A stretch of DNA of 64,000 nt, from the NCBI GenBank assembly GCA_963931865.1, contig OZ007517.1, positions 9,992,038 to 10,056,037 on the forward strand. Reading direction: 5' to 3'. The stretch is from Axinella damicornis (Eukaryota; Porifera; Demospongiae; Axinellida; Axinellidae). The position numbers and the translations under genes were made by a program. Below the pieces are notes generated by a model, which saw nothing but the letters and a program-made list of their open reading frames with translations, had not been told where the DNA came from and did no database searches. Below, in pieces: positions 27,705 to 39,200 of this stretch; within the stretch, counting starts at the first letter, position 1, and the number at the start of each line of letters is the position of its first letter.

Positions 27705-28856
27705 GTAGGTACCGGAAGGTAAAGGTACCAGAATGCGCGTGCATCCAGAACTGGCCCAGGCCCTACGTATATAGCTACCCTAACCCATCGCCCTACTTCC
27801 TGCCAGACCAACTTCGGTCTCTGCATGCACTTTCTAGTCTTGTGTGGCCAGACCCACCTGTGGCCCAGATATAGGGATAGCAGAACAGCAAAAAGTAAGA
27901 AAACAAGCAGGGATGATGGTTCAGTATACAACACCCTACATACTCATTATACATGCATGTATTATGTGGAAGATATGTATAAGATGGGGTTGTATACTGA
28001 AGTTGTTTTATGCCATCATCCCTGCTTGTTTTCTTACTTTTTGCTGTTCTGCTATCCCTACACCTCCATACCTTCAAGTTAATGTTTTTCACACTTGTAA
28101 ATAATTGTGGAGCATAGCGAGGCAAGTAATTTTGACAACTGCAGTCAGATACTGAGCTAGCATTTGTATGTGTATATACAAAACCAAGCTGAGATCATAC
28201 GTTACATTCAAGTCAGACTAATGAGACAGAGGGGTACGTACAGAGAACAAGGGTCAAGGCCCACAGATCTCTGCTGGCTCGCCTGAGAAGGGGAACAGCC
28301 CCTCTTTAAATTGAGTTAGGCAGATATGTTTGCCTCCCTGTGGAAGAGAGAAAGTGCTAGACCTGCAATTCAGGCATGGTGGAGGATAAGCAGCATTTCT
28401 GTGTGGGCTGCCCTGGTTTAATTTGAAGAAAGCCAGGGGCCCTCTACTGTGTTTAAATTTGATGGAGAAAGCTCAACCAGGCTTTGGGGTGTTACAGGAC
28501 AGCTGACAAATTTGTCAGAATTTTGCAACAAGCAAATGTGGACAGTCGCATTGCCAATTTTGTTTCTCGACAGAACTGTATAAGTACTTTAGGGAACCCG
28601 AGGAACCACAGGAATGCTTGTAATAGCTAAGTCAGCATCTTTCGTGATCCTACCCTTTAAGCCCCAATGACGTCTATAGACGTCATTTAGACCCTATGCG
28701 ATATGCACTTGTAGGGCTTCTCGTCAGTCCAAAAAGAGACCAAAAAGGCTTCAGAGGGCCTAGGGATAACTTTGAGGGACGAACCCAAAAATTTGGTCAC
28801 TTTTCGGCACGCATCCCCAGCTAAATGTAGAAGCAGGGGGGTATCGAAAGGGGCAG

Positions 28857-28895
<39 letters not shown>

Positions 28896-30599
28896 TTCGC
28901 ATGTTGTGGGCGTTTTTTTGATTTTGATGAGATTCATAGACCCCAGCCAGGGCCTCAAGAAAACATGCAAATTGGTGGTGTAAGGTGTGCCATCAGTCAG
29001 ATCTGGCCCAAGTTTAGGGAAATGCTGGGCGAAAATCCGGTTGACATCCACCTTTGACCTCCGATTGCAGGGCTTGTGGGGGGTCATGAATATCATTAAC
29101 GGTATTGCCAGAGGGGTCTCTCCATGTGTGCAAGCCCCACCAAGTCTGGTCGCTGAGGAGCGAATACTGTGGGAGAGGAGTACCTACGAAAGTGGTGTGC
29201 GCTAAATGCATGAAAATGTGTTGTCTTGGTGGGAAGAATTCAGTAGTTAAAGGGTTAATTAACTTAAATGAAGTAACAACCGATAAGTTGGCGCCATGCT
29301 GAATACACATGCATGTGCATACTTACACTACTGTGTGAGGCTTCTTAGACCTAGTTATAGGTATATTACGTGAAAAGATATAGCTATTGGGTTGGTTGTA
29401 CACATCATCCCTACCTTGTTTCCCTACTTTTTGCCGTTCTACCTACATCTCGTTACATATCCAACTACTCCTCATCCAGGTTATAAGAAGATAGATATAT
29501 GTTCTCTATTCAACCTGCAGTGATTGCAGCTGCCACTCCTCAACCCCCCAAGCAAACTCCCGTCAGAAGTCAAGAAGACTCGTGTGCTAGCAGCATAGTA
29601 TCAGATGATGTTTTCACTTCTGAAGGTGCTAGTGGCAGTCCCGGGCCCAGCTCTTCAACCCAGAGTGAGGAATCCCAGAAGCCACCGTTTGGGTGTGGGT
29701 GCGGCAAGTGCACATTCTTTAGCTATATTGAGAGTGGATGCCCAAACCCGATTCCCTCAGCCAGTTCATTCCCATGCCTTGATTTGAGTGGACTTACTCA
29801 TGAGCAACAGCAAGATCTGCGAAGCAGGCTGCGTGTGGAGTCAGAGGACATTATGCGTAAATTTCAGCACCTTTTCTCCTCCGTCTATGAGTCACTGCGT
29901 ACACAAAATGTTCCTGTGAAGAGGCTCGTCACTCACCTCTTGTCATTTCGTGCATTTGACCCTGTCATTAAGGGTCCTCAGAAACCAGTGTTTCAAACCT
30001 TCAGTGAAAAACTTAAGAGTGCAGAAAGTATTGAAGATGTGCTATGGGTTATTGAGGACTACTTTTCCTTTTTTAACTATCACGTTATTGAACTCATTGT
30101 CAGTAAACTTGGTACTGACCAGGACAAAGTTGAGCTTCGTAACTACAAGGAAGAATTTGATCGTTATTCGAAGCGTATAGTTTTTGAATGTCTCCCAGAC
30201 TTTGGACCTGTGAGCAAAGCTGATCATGTTCATTTAGTTTTGAAGCTAGATTTGGTGTACGAAAATTTCACTGTGGAAGCAGTAGAGGATTTTCGATACA
30301 GATTGAGTGGCATCCTCCGTGTATCAGAAGGTGTTATTCGTCTCTGTCTAGTGAAAAAAGGCTGTTTTCAGCTCACATTTCAGGTGCCATCATTTGTGCT
30401 GCAGGAGATTTTTCCTCTGTCCAGTGAGCAAGAAAGAGCCATGGTAGCAGAGGGAGTGATCAAACTGACATGTGGAAACTATGAGTTTGTTGCCAAGGTG
30501 CGTGCTGCTTTATCTGCACTGCTAAAACAAATCAGTTGTTTTAACCACAGAGTGGTTACCCTGGTTGCAGACAAGCTGGAGGTGGGGTTCAGAGACTAA
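27306..30599 (+). CDS. Death plus X-domain gene (gene C, 3' part)
   Basis: Two in-phase exons: 27306-27704 (phase 1-1, Death plus Ser/Pro linker) and 29521-30599 (phase 1 to stop, Cys-rich motif plus X domain). The combination Death, linker, GCGCGKC motif, X domain is an architecture I recognise from sponge predictions. By its Death domain it should act as a cytoplasmic signalling adaptor; no enzyme domain is seen. The 5' exon(s) are missing, and the ATG at 29499 is an alternative start for an X-only protein. Shares its modules with gene A in simpler order and may represent the ancestral layout. Confidence 0.65.
27871..28101. mobile_element. Foldback MITE, copy of 15499-15775 family
   Basis: ATAGGGATAGCAGAACAGCA at the left and TGCTGTTCTGCTATCCCTA at the right with inner arms AAACAAGCAGGGATGATG. 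The outer part of the left arm is missing. Confidence 0.7.
28660..29255. other. Intron with C39 tract; possible relic element
   Basis: CCCTTTAAGCCCCAATGACG near 28650 and TAGTTAAAGGGTTAA near 29243 are weakly inverted (CCCTTTAA core). This may be an old element; no clean target site. It contains the C39 tract. Confidence 0.3.
28857..28895 (+). repeat. C39 homopolymer
   Basis: Longest homopolymer in the window, 39 C. Poly-Gly frames on the minus strand are artefacts. Confidence 0.85.
29521..30599 (+). CDS. X-domain terminal exon, best-preserved copy
   Basis: Phase 1 entry after CCTGCAG; stop TAA at 30597. N-terminal Ser-rich linker, then GCGCGKCTFFSYIESGCPNP (a compact Cys motif that could bind a metal), SSFPCLDLSGL, a helical part with FQHLFSSVYESL and VPVKRLVTHLL, the core SIEDVLWVIEDYFSFFNYHV with LGTDQDKVEL and FDRYSKR, and a C-terminal half with LRLCLVKKGC-like strand, LTFQVPSFVLQEIFPLS and GVIKLTCGNYEF. 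I recognise the module from sponge Death-domain proteins but know no experimental function. Confidence 0.78.
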
Positions 30600-32202
30600 C
30601 TGCGTAAGGCAACCTGAGAGGAAGCTGACCCAGATTATCTTACAACCACAGTTGTGTGATCTAAACATCTCTGCTGCAACCAAGGGCATGAAATTTCCAT
30701 GACAACCAGTTGTAGCTAGTGACCTTGCAGATGTTCCAAGATTGTCAGTGAGATGATCTGGGCCAGTTGCCTTTGCAGGTAGTCTTATGCAATTACCCTA
30801 ACCCTTGAGTAAACCTCCTATAACCACTGTCTCCAGCTTGTCTGCACCCAAGGTAACCAACCACTCTGTGAAAACAACCAATTAAGTTTTTACAGTGGCA
30901 TGGTCAAGCAGTGTAAATGATCTGCTTGAATGCACAGAAAGTGCAGCTGTTCTATAAGAAACTTGAGGTAGGTTATCTCAACAGGCCTACTAGGTTTTCC
31001 TATTGGATAGCTACTAATAGGATCAAAGTAGGCTGCATGCACCTGTGTGCTCATTCCTTGGTCACCATGCAAGGGGGCCCTGAGATGCAACTGAGGTGAC
31101 CACAGCCTGGTTAAAACAACCCTTCTCATTTTACAGTGTGAATGTCGTGGTACTGCCTCATTTCACACTACACTATGAGTGTAGTGCACATATGTTCGGT
31201 TGTTTCAAGTGTCTCTTGTGTGCCAAAGTTATGAGTCTGGAAGATGAAAAAAACTGCTAAAATTCACAGGCAGTTTGACGTAGTGGATGACGTAGTGGAA
31301 TTTGTTACCTATCACTTCAGTAGCCCCAGTGCTCACACCAATTTGTTTACTACAAAGTTTCTGCATGCATAAGTCACTCAGTACTATTCCACATTCTACT
31401 GTAAGAGTGTAGTTTTACTGCATTTGAAATTATGTGCATGTCACAAGCGTGCTCAGGTTCACCCCGCAATGCACTGCATTCTGCTGGTATAAGACGTTTG
31501 ACTATCACCCTTGCAGAAAACACAGCCGCAAATGCACACCCCTTCAGAAGAAGCTGGGTTACAAGGGTGGTTTATAAGAGTGGGACACGAAGGAAAGAGC
31601 ACCTACCAAGAAGGGCAGGAGGATACTCAGGTATGTGGGTATGTATAGAAATGTCATTACATAGTGGGATATATATACCAGTATGTATGTATTTGCAGTT
31701 GCAACTATAATGATCTTTGAAATATACTCTGACAATTCCCTAGGTAGATTCGCAGTCTAACGTTTAGCTAGCAATCTACCACAGGTACAGACACCAGTAT
31801 AATTGCTGAAACTAGAGGTCATTCATAGATCACTCCCTCCTCACTCATGCAAATGCTTGGGTATTGTTTGTTGGTAGGCTGTTAAAGCAGCCAGCGTACA
31901 TACTTCTCTGAGTATAATCACATCACATGATGCATGACGTGTGGAGCACACTTTTACCGATTACAAAGCTGACGTCATTGACATTGTGCACTGATTGTAA
32001 AGAGGTGGAGCATAATTATTAGGGGAGAAAGAAGTCATGGCGTCTATTAGGTATAGTAATCAAATGTGGTAAGATTTAGGGATAGCAAAACACCAAAAAG
32101 TTATGCAGTAAGGTATGGATAGGATGCATGCTATATTTGTAATTTTGGTGTGTGCAGTCCGCTAAACTTCGTATTAATTCACTACTGTATAACTATTTCC
32201 AG
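30600..32202 (+). other. Intergenic region / 5' region of channel gene
   Basis: No clear promoter. It holds one candidate coding exon (31517-31630) and half of a 15499-family MITE (32068-32115). An AG/GC-balanced segment near 30600-30800 is likely gene C 3' UTR. Confidence 0.4.
31517..31630 (+). CDS. Candidate first coding exon of the channel gene
   Basis: An open phase 0-0 stretch between CCTTGCAG and GTATGT, 38 codons with an ATG at 31532. It would join 32203 in frame. Support is only splice borders and frame; composition (QPQMHTPSEEAG...) is unremarkable. Confidence 0.25.
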
Positions 32203-33253
32203 TTCTTGGTCAGTGATACCAAATATGGGGAAAAGCTTTTTGATGCCACCAACGATGCCGAACACACCCCTCTGCACATTGCTTCTGAGCATGGAGATCA
32301 AGAAGCTGTCAACATTCTGCTACAACACGGTGCACGTGGTAGTGCTCAGAACAGCAAGCTTGAAACACCTTTGCACCTGGCAGCTAGAAAGGGAATGCAA
32401 CAGTAAGCCTGCAATAAACTGGGTACAGTAATCTCACCAGGTAGTTTTACAACTAAATTTTGGTTGTTGTACCTCTCTGTCATTCCAGCATTGTGAAGCA
32501 GTTGATTGACCATGATCTTAAACTGATGCTGTGTAAAGACATCAGAGAAAGAACTCCACTACACACTGCTTGTTGTCATGGACAAACAGATGTTGTGAGG
32601 ATTCTTACCCAGAGTTTGAAGCTGTTGCAGGAAGCTACTGGTGTGAATTTACTCGAGGACACTGACAGTATGGGTAACACCCCACTTCACCTCGCCTGTG
32701 TGGGAGGAAACGTAGATGTAGTGCAACTGATGATTGATAGTGGTGCAAGTATTACAGCTGCCAACAGTCGAGGAGAGGCTCCTATACACACTGCATCTCA
32801 GCACAAATCAGTTGAAATTGTTAAGAAGCTTCTGGATAAAGGTGTCCACGCGATGATTGAATTGATGGATGGCCGCGGATTCACAGCGCTTCACCATGCT
32901 GCAGAGAATAACCAGACCAAGATAATTGACTTCTTGCATCAGCGGTGAGCTCAGTATGTGCATGCATACTCCCTTGATCAGTTCTTAGACTGCAAGGGTA
33001 GGTGATCTTAGCATGTTCTAAAAGCATCTTGTTGTACCATTTAATTTCCCACTATTTGACTGATGTCTCCTACAGTGGTGCAAATGTCTATGCAGAGGAT
33101 CACAGCCTGTGCACTCCGGTTCTGATTGCTGCGGCAGGCAGGAATAATGAAGCCTTCCACCACCTAATGAAGTTTATGGACCTCCAAGACGAGAAAAAGA
33201 ATCCAGTTTTCAAAGCACTGAATGTGACACTGAATCGGATTGAAATTTTGCGT
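32203..33253 (+). CDS. Channel ankyrin unit 1
   Basis: Exons a 32203-32402, b 32489-32944, c 33076-33253. Exon a: FLVSDTKYGEKL then HTPLHIASEHG and TPLHLAARKG. Exon b first half is nearly identical to unit 5 and second half, with the following intron, to unit 3, so b is a mosaic. Exon c: GANVYAEDHSLCTPVLIAAA, NPVFKAL. Confidence 0.8.
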
Positions 33254-36200
33254 GTAAGTTAAAATGATTGTGCTTTAAGCCCTCCCAATCTGTATTTCAT
33301 TCATGATGCACCTGATTCTGATTCCAATAGTTTCTCATCATTGACACTGTGTGGGGAGCTACACTCATCAAATCCACTGATAACCAGAAGAATCGTGTGC
33401 TGCATATCACTGCACGAGAGAATGATCTACCAGCCATGACCCTTCTGTTGGCACATAAAGTTGATAGTTGTATCAAAAATGCAGAAGGAAAGACCCCAAT
33501 GCACCTAGCTGCAGAAAATGGCCATCATGAGTGAGCAGAATTTTGTTACTAAAGTTCTCATAATATGATGATGCGTACATAAGTTTATACAACCTTGTAC
33601 CCATTTCTAATGCAGAGTTGTCCTGGAACTGATGATGTATTACTCCAAACTGGTTACATCTGAAGATAACGGTGGAATGACTCCACTTCATCTAGCATGT
33701 CTTCGTAGAAGTGTTGAAACAGTTCAAGTTCACAAAAATCATTCGTGGTTGAAGTCTGAATCATTGCGTGAGCATTGTGATGCTGAAGGCAACACACCCT
33801 TTCATCTTGGGTGTGCTGGAGGCAGTTTTGGTGTGGTGGAGCTGCTGATAGACAGTGAAGTGAACACAATGGCCACAAACAACCTCCGTGAGACCCCTCT
33901 GCATATTGCTGTTCACTCTGGACATGTACACGTTGTTCAGGTCCTACTCAGCATAAAGGTCCCCACTGAGTGTCAAACTCTGGATGGTCATACTCCACTC
34001 CACTACGCAGCCAAAGAGAATAATGCTGAAATGATTAGGGAATTAGTTGGAAGGTACATCTTACTAACAATGTGTGTGGCCTCACTACTTGCAGCCTTTT
34101 CAAATTTCAACACACACACACACACACACACACACCCACACACACACAGTGGTGCAGACCTCTATGCCAAAGACAACAACTGTTGCACACCTGCTCATGT
34201 TGCAGCTATTCATCAATGTGCAGGTGCCTTCCATTGTTTGATGGAGTGCATTCCAGACAATACTTCTGTAATTTTCACGAGTTTTGAAGTAGAGAGCAAC
34301 AGAGAAATGGTTTTGAAGGTATGATTTGATATCTTCATGTTAAAATAAGCGCATGCTATTGGTATAATGCAGGTTGTCAGAATGCCTTACTTGGTAACCA
34401 ATTAGTGTTTCAAACAGGAACCTCAGACTTTCAGAAGCACCATGCATGTTTGTGACTTGATTTGCAAAGTCACACTTGAGTAGTGAACCAACTTTACAGT
34501 TTGTAGCTAACCTAAGGCAAGTCCATGATGTCAACCAGATGCTCACTTGTAGCAGTCATGTTGAATGGTGCATAAAATATGGATGCATGTATTGATCTAC
34601 TTCCACAGCTCTGCTGAGTTTGATTTTTGTTAACTGCTGTAACTTTAATTACTGTTTCCAGTTCTTGGTCAGTGATACCAAATATGGGGAAAAGCTTTGC
34701 AATGCTGCCAATGATGCTGAAGACACCCCGCTGCACATTGCTTCTGACCGTGGAAATCAAGAAGCTGTGAACATTCTGCTACAACACGGTGCATGCGGTA
34801 GTGCTCAGAACAGCAAGCTTGAAACACCAATGCACCTGGCAGCAGGAAAGGGACTAGTACAGTAAGCCTGTATAACATGAAGTATACGTATGTACATTAT
34901 AGCTTAGCTGCTATAGTTATAGTAATGAATTTTGTTGATAACTTCATTCCAGCGTTGTGAAGCGGTTGATTGACCATGATGCCAAACTGATGCTTTGCAA
35001 AAACAATAGAAAAAGAACTCCTCTACATACGGCTTGCCTAAATGGACATGTAGAAGTTGTGAGGATTTATGTTGAGAGTCGTATGCTACTTGAAGCTACT
35101 GATGCCAATGTACTTGAGGTTACTGACGATGGTGGTAACACCCCACTACACCTTGCCTGTGTGGGAGGAAACGTAGATGTGGTGCAACTGATGATTGATA
35201 GTGGTGCAAGTATTACAGCTGCCAACAGTCGAGGAGAGGCTCCTATACACACTGCATCTCAGCACAAATCAGTTGAAATTGTTAAGAAGCTTCTGGATAA
35301 AGGTGTCCACGCGATGATTGAATTGATGGATGGCCGCGGATTCACAGCGCTTCACCATGCTGCAGAGAATAACCAGACCAAGATAATTGACTTCTTGCAT
35401 CAGCGGTGAGCTCAGTATGTGCATGCATACTCCCTTGATCAGTTCTTAGACTACAAGGGTAGGTGATCTTAGCATGTTCTAAAAGCATCTTGTTGTACCA
35501 TTTAATTTCCCACTATTTGACTGATGTCTCCTACAGTGGTGCAAATGTCTATGCAGAGGATCACAGCCTGTGCACTCCAGTTCTGATTGCTGCGGCAGGC
35601 AAGAAAAATGAAGCCTTCCAATGCCTAATGAAGTTTACGGACATCCAAGATGACCAAAAGAATCCAGTTTTCAAAGCACTGAAAGTGACACAGTATCAAA
35701 TTGAAATTTTGCATGTATGTTAAAATCACTGTGCTTTAAGTCCTCCCTATCTGTGTTTCATTCATAATGTACCTGATTCCAATAGTTTCTCATCACCGAC
35801 ACTGTGTGGGGAGCTACACTCATCAAATCCACTGATAACCAGAGGAATCGTGTGCTGCATATCACTGCACGGGAGAATAACCTATCAGCCATGGCAGTCC
35901 TGTTGGCACAAAAAGTTGATAGTTGTATCAAAAATGCAGATGGAAAGACACCGATGCACCTAGCTGCGGAAAATGGCCATCATGAGTGAGCAGAACTTTG
36001 GTACTATAATATGATGATGCATACATATAAAGTTTATACAACCTTGTATAAGACAACCTTGTACCCATTTTCATGCAGAGTTGTCCTGGAACTGATGATG
36101 TATGACTCCAAACTGGTTACATGTGAAGATAACGGTGGAATGACTCCACTCCATCTAGCATGTGTTCATGGATGTGTCGAAGTAGTTTATGTTCACAAAA

Positions 36201-39200
36201 AACATTCGTGGTTGAAGTTTGTATCATTGCGTGAGCATCATGATGCTGAAGGCAACACACCATTTCATCTTGGGTGTGCTGGAGGCAGTGTTGGTGTGGT
36301 GGAGTTGCTGATAGACAGTGAAGTGAACACAATGGCCACTAACAACCTCAATGAGACCCCCCTGCATATTGCTGTTTGCTCCAGACATGTACACATTGTT
36401 CAGATCCTACTTAACATAAAGGTCCCCACTGAGCGTCAAACTCTGGAAGGTCATACTCCTCTCCACTATGCAGCCAAAGAGAATAATGCTGAAATGATTA
36501 GGATACTAGTTGAAAGGTATGTCTTACTAGCAATGTGAAATGTGTGTGACCTCATAACCTACTTGCAACCGTTTCAACATGCACACACACACAGGGGTTC
36601 TGACCTTTATGCCAAAGACAACAACTACTGCACACCTGCTCATATTGCAGCCGTGCTCCAGTGTGTAGATGCCTTCCATTGTTTGATGGAGTGCATTCCA
36701 GACAGTGTGCATGCTTCCATAATTTTCACGAGTTTTGAAGTAAAGTGCAACAGAGAAATAATTTTGAAGGTATGATTTGATATGTTCAGACCAACTGTTA
36801 TAAACTGAGCACAATTGCTATGGGTGTAACGCGGGTAGTCAGAGTGTGTATCTTGATAACTAAACAGTGTAGCCATTGTACTTTTGAACTTGAACCCCAG
36901 ACTTTCCAAAAACAGTAAGTGTGTGTCTTGAAAGCCATTTTGCAAAGTCGCACTTGAGTAGTCAGTACACTTCCACATTTTTTAAAGTCTACTAAACCTC
37001 CATGACATCAACTAGCTACTTACCTACTATAGCAGTCAGGTTGAACGAAGCACACAATAGGGATGCATGAGTTGACGTCTTCTAGGTAGTATAGAATTCA
37101 GGATATAGTTGTTAACTGCTGTAACTTTAATTCCCATTTCCAGTTCTTGGTCAGTGATACCAAATATGGGGAAAAGCTTTGCAATGCTGCCAACGATGCT
37201 GAAGACACCCCGCTGCACATTGCTTCTGAGCATGGAGATCAAGAAGCTGTGAACATTCTGCTACAACACGGTGCACGTGGTAGTGCTCAGAACAGCAAAC
37301 TTGAAACACCTATGCACCTGGCAGCGGGAAAGGGAATGCAACAGTAAGTCTGCAATAAAATGGGTACAATAATCTCACCAGGTAGTTTTACGACTAAATT
37401 TTGGTTGTTGTAACTGCTCTGTCATTCCAGCATTGTGAAGCAGTTGATTGACCATGATCTTAAACTGATGCTGTGCAAAGACATCAGAGAAAGAACTCCA
37501 CTACACACTGCTTGTCGGCATGGACGAACAGATGTTGTGAGGATTCTTACCCAGAGTTTGAAGCTGTTACAGGAAGCTACTGGTACAAATTTACTTGAGG
37601 ACACTGACAGTATGGGTAACACCCCACTACACCTTGCCTGTGTTGGGGGAAGTAGTGCTTCTGTTCAGTTACTGATTGACAGCAACGCAAGTCTTAATCA
37701 CTACAACTTCAGAGGAGAGGCTCCCATTCATATCGCTGCACAGTATGGATTCGTTCCCATTGCAGACGTTCTATTGGCCAATAGAGTTGATATTGAATGC
37801 CCATCTGAATCAGATGAGTGCACACCTCTCCATCATGCTGCAAAGTGCAATCAAGATGAAATGATAAATTCTTGCATGGAGAACGGTAAGTTAATGGATT
37901 GTACCTCATGCTCATGATATGCACACAAGCTGTTAGCAAGGGAAGGCCAAAATAGTCTACTAATGATACAGTCAACCAAAAGGAGTGATATAACATCGAA
38001 GTTGAATTCAAGTGTTGCCTTTCCTGAAGATAGAGATTATTCTCTTAGCACAGTATTTGTATTTTCTCTATCCATTTACACAGTAGTGCAAACATCCATG
38101 CGGAAGACTGCAACCTCTGTACTCCAGTTCTTCTGGCTGCTAGCTGCGGGCGTACACGTGCATTTGATTGCCTCATGGGCTACCTGGATCTAGACAAGAT
38201 GGAAGGCAATCCTATATTCCAAGTGCTGAAAATCAAGTCTAGGCAGGAAGCAATTCTGAAAGTGAGCTTTGGAACTAATTGACAACTGACACTTATAGTT
38301 GTGTGATAGTGGATTAGCATGCCCAGTATACTTAACTTATTGCTCACACAACAACCAAGCTCACTACAGTACCTTAATTAGAAACAAACAACATTCATGA
38401 TTGCTGTATGTTCTTCATTCTGTGATTCATATTTCATTTTACATCACTTTTGCAGTTTCTGGTCAACAACCACAGCTGGGGACTAAAGTTACGGAATTCC
38501 AGAGCAGAGCATGAAAACAATCCTCTGCACGTTGCTGCTAAGCAAGGCAACAACCTTGCAGTGAAGGTCATGCTGGACCTGGGATTTGATGCCAGAGCAA
38601 AGAATGTCTTCCAAAAGAGGCCCTTGCACCTTGCAGCTGAGGAAGGGCATCCTGTGTAAGTCTGAAATCCATGTGTATTGCTTGCTTTCAGTTTAAACCG
38701 TATCATTATATTTCTGAATTTTAGTGTTGTGAAAACGTTTATCGGTCGTGATGCCTCACTGGTTACGGATAGAGATGAAAATGGAATGATTCCTCTCCAC
38801 CTTGCTTCCCTGTGTGGGAAACTGGAAGCTGTGCAGGCTCATAAATCACAGCTCAGTCTGGTTGAAGTTCGTGGAGCTCGAGATTCTGGTTTAAATACTC
38901 CACTGCACCTTGCATGCAAAAGTGGGGACAGAAACGTGGCTGAATATCTGATTGAAGTTGGATGTTCCAGGAATGCCAGAAACTTGAATAAGGACAGTTT
39001 GATACATGTGGCTGTGCAGAATGGACATACAAGTGTCAGTGAACTTCTTCTGGATAAAGGAGTGTCCACTGAAACTTTAGATTCACAGAAACGTACTCCA
39101 GTTCATGTTGCTGCCAGGTACAACCAAACCAGCATCATTGAGATGCTTAGAAAACGGTAAGTATATAGTGCTGTAAAATAGCTAGTGCATCTTATAGATG

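Noticed and set aside
28650..29255. A piggyBac-type element with CCCTTTAA ends
   Set aside because: Only about eight bases are inverted and TTAA is present on one side only; listed as a weak possibility.
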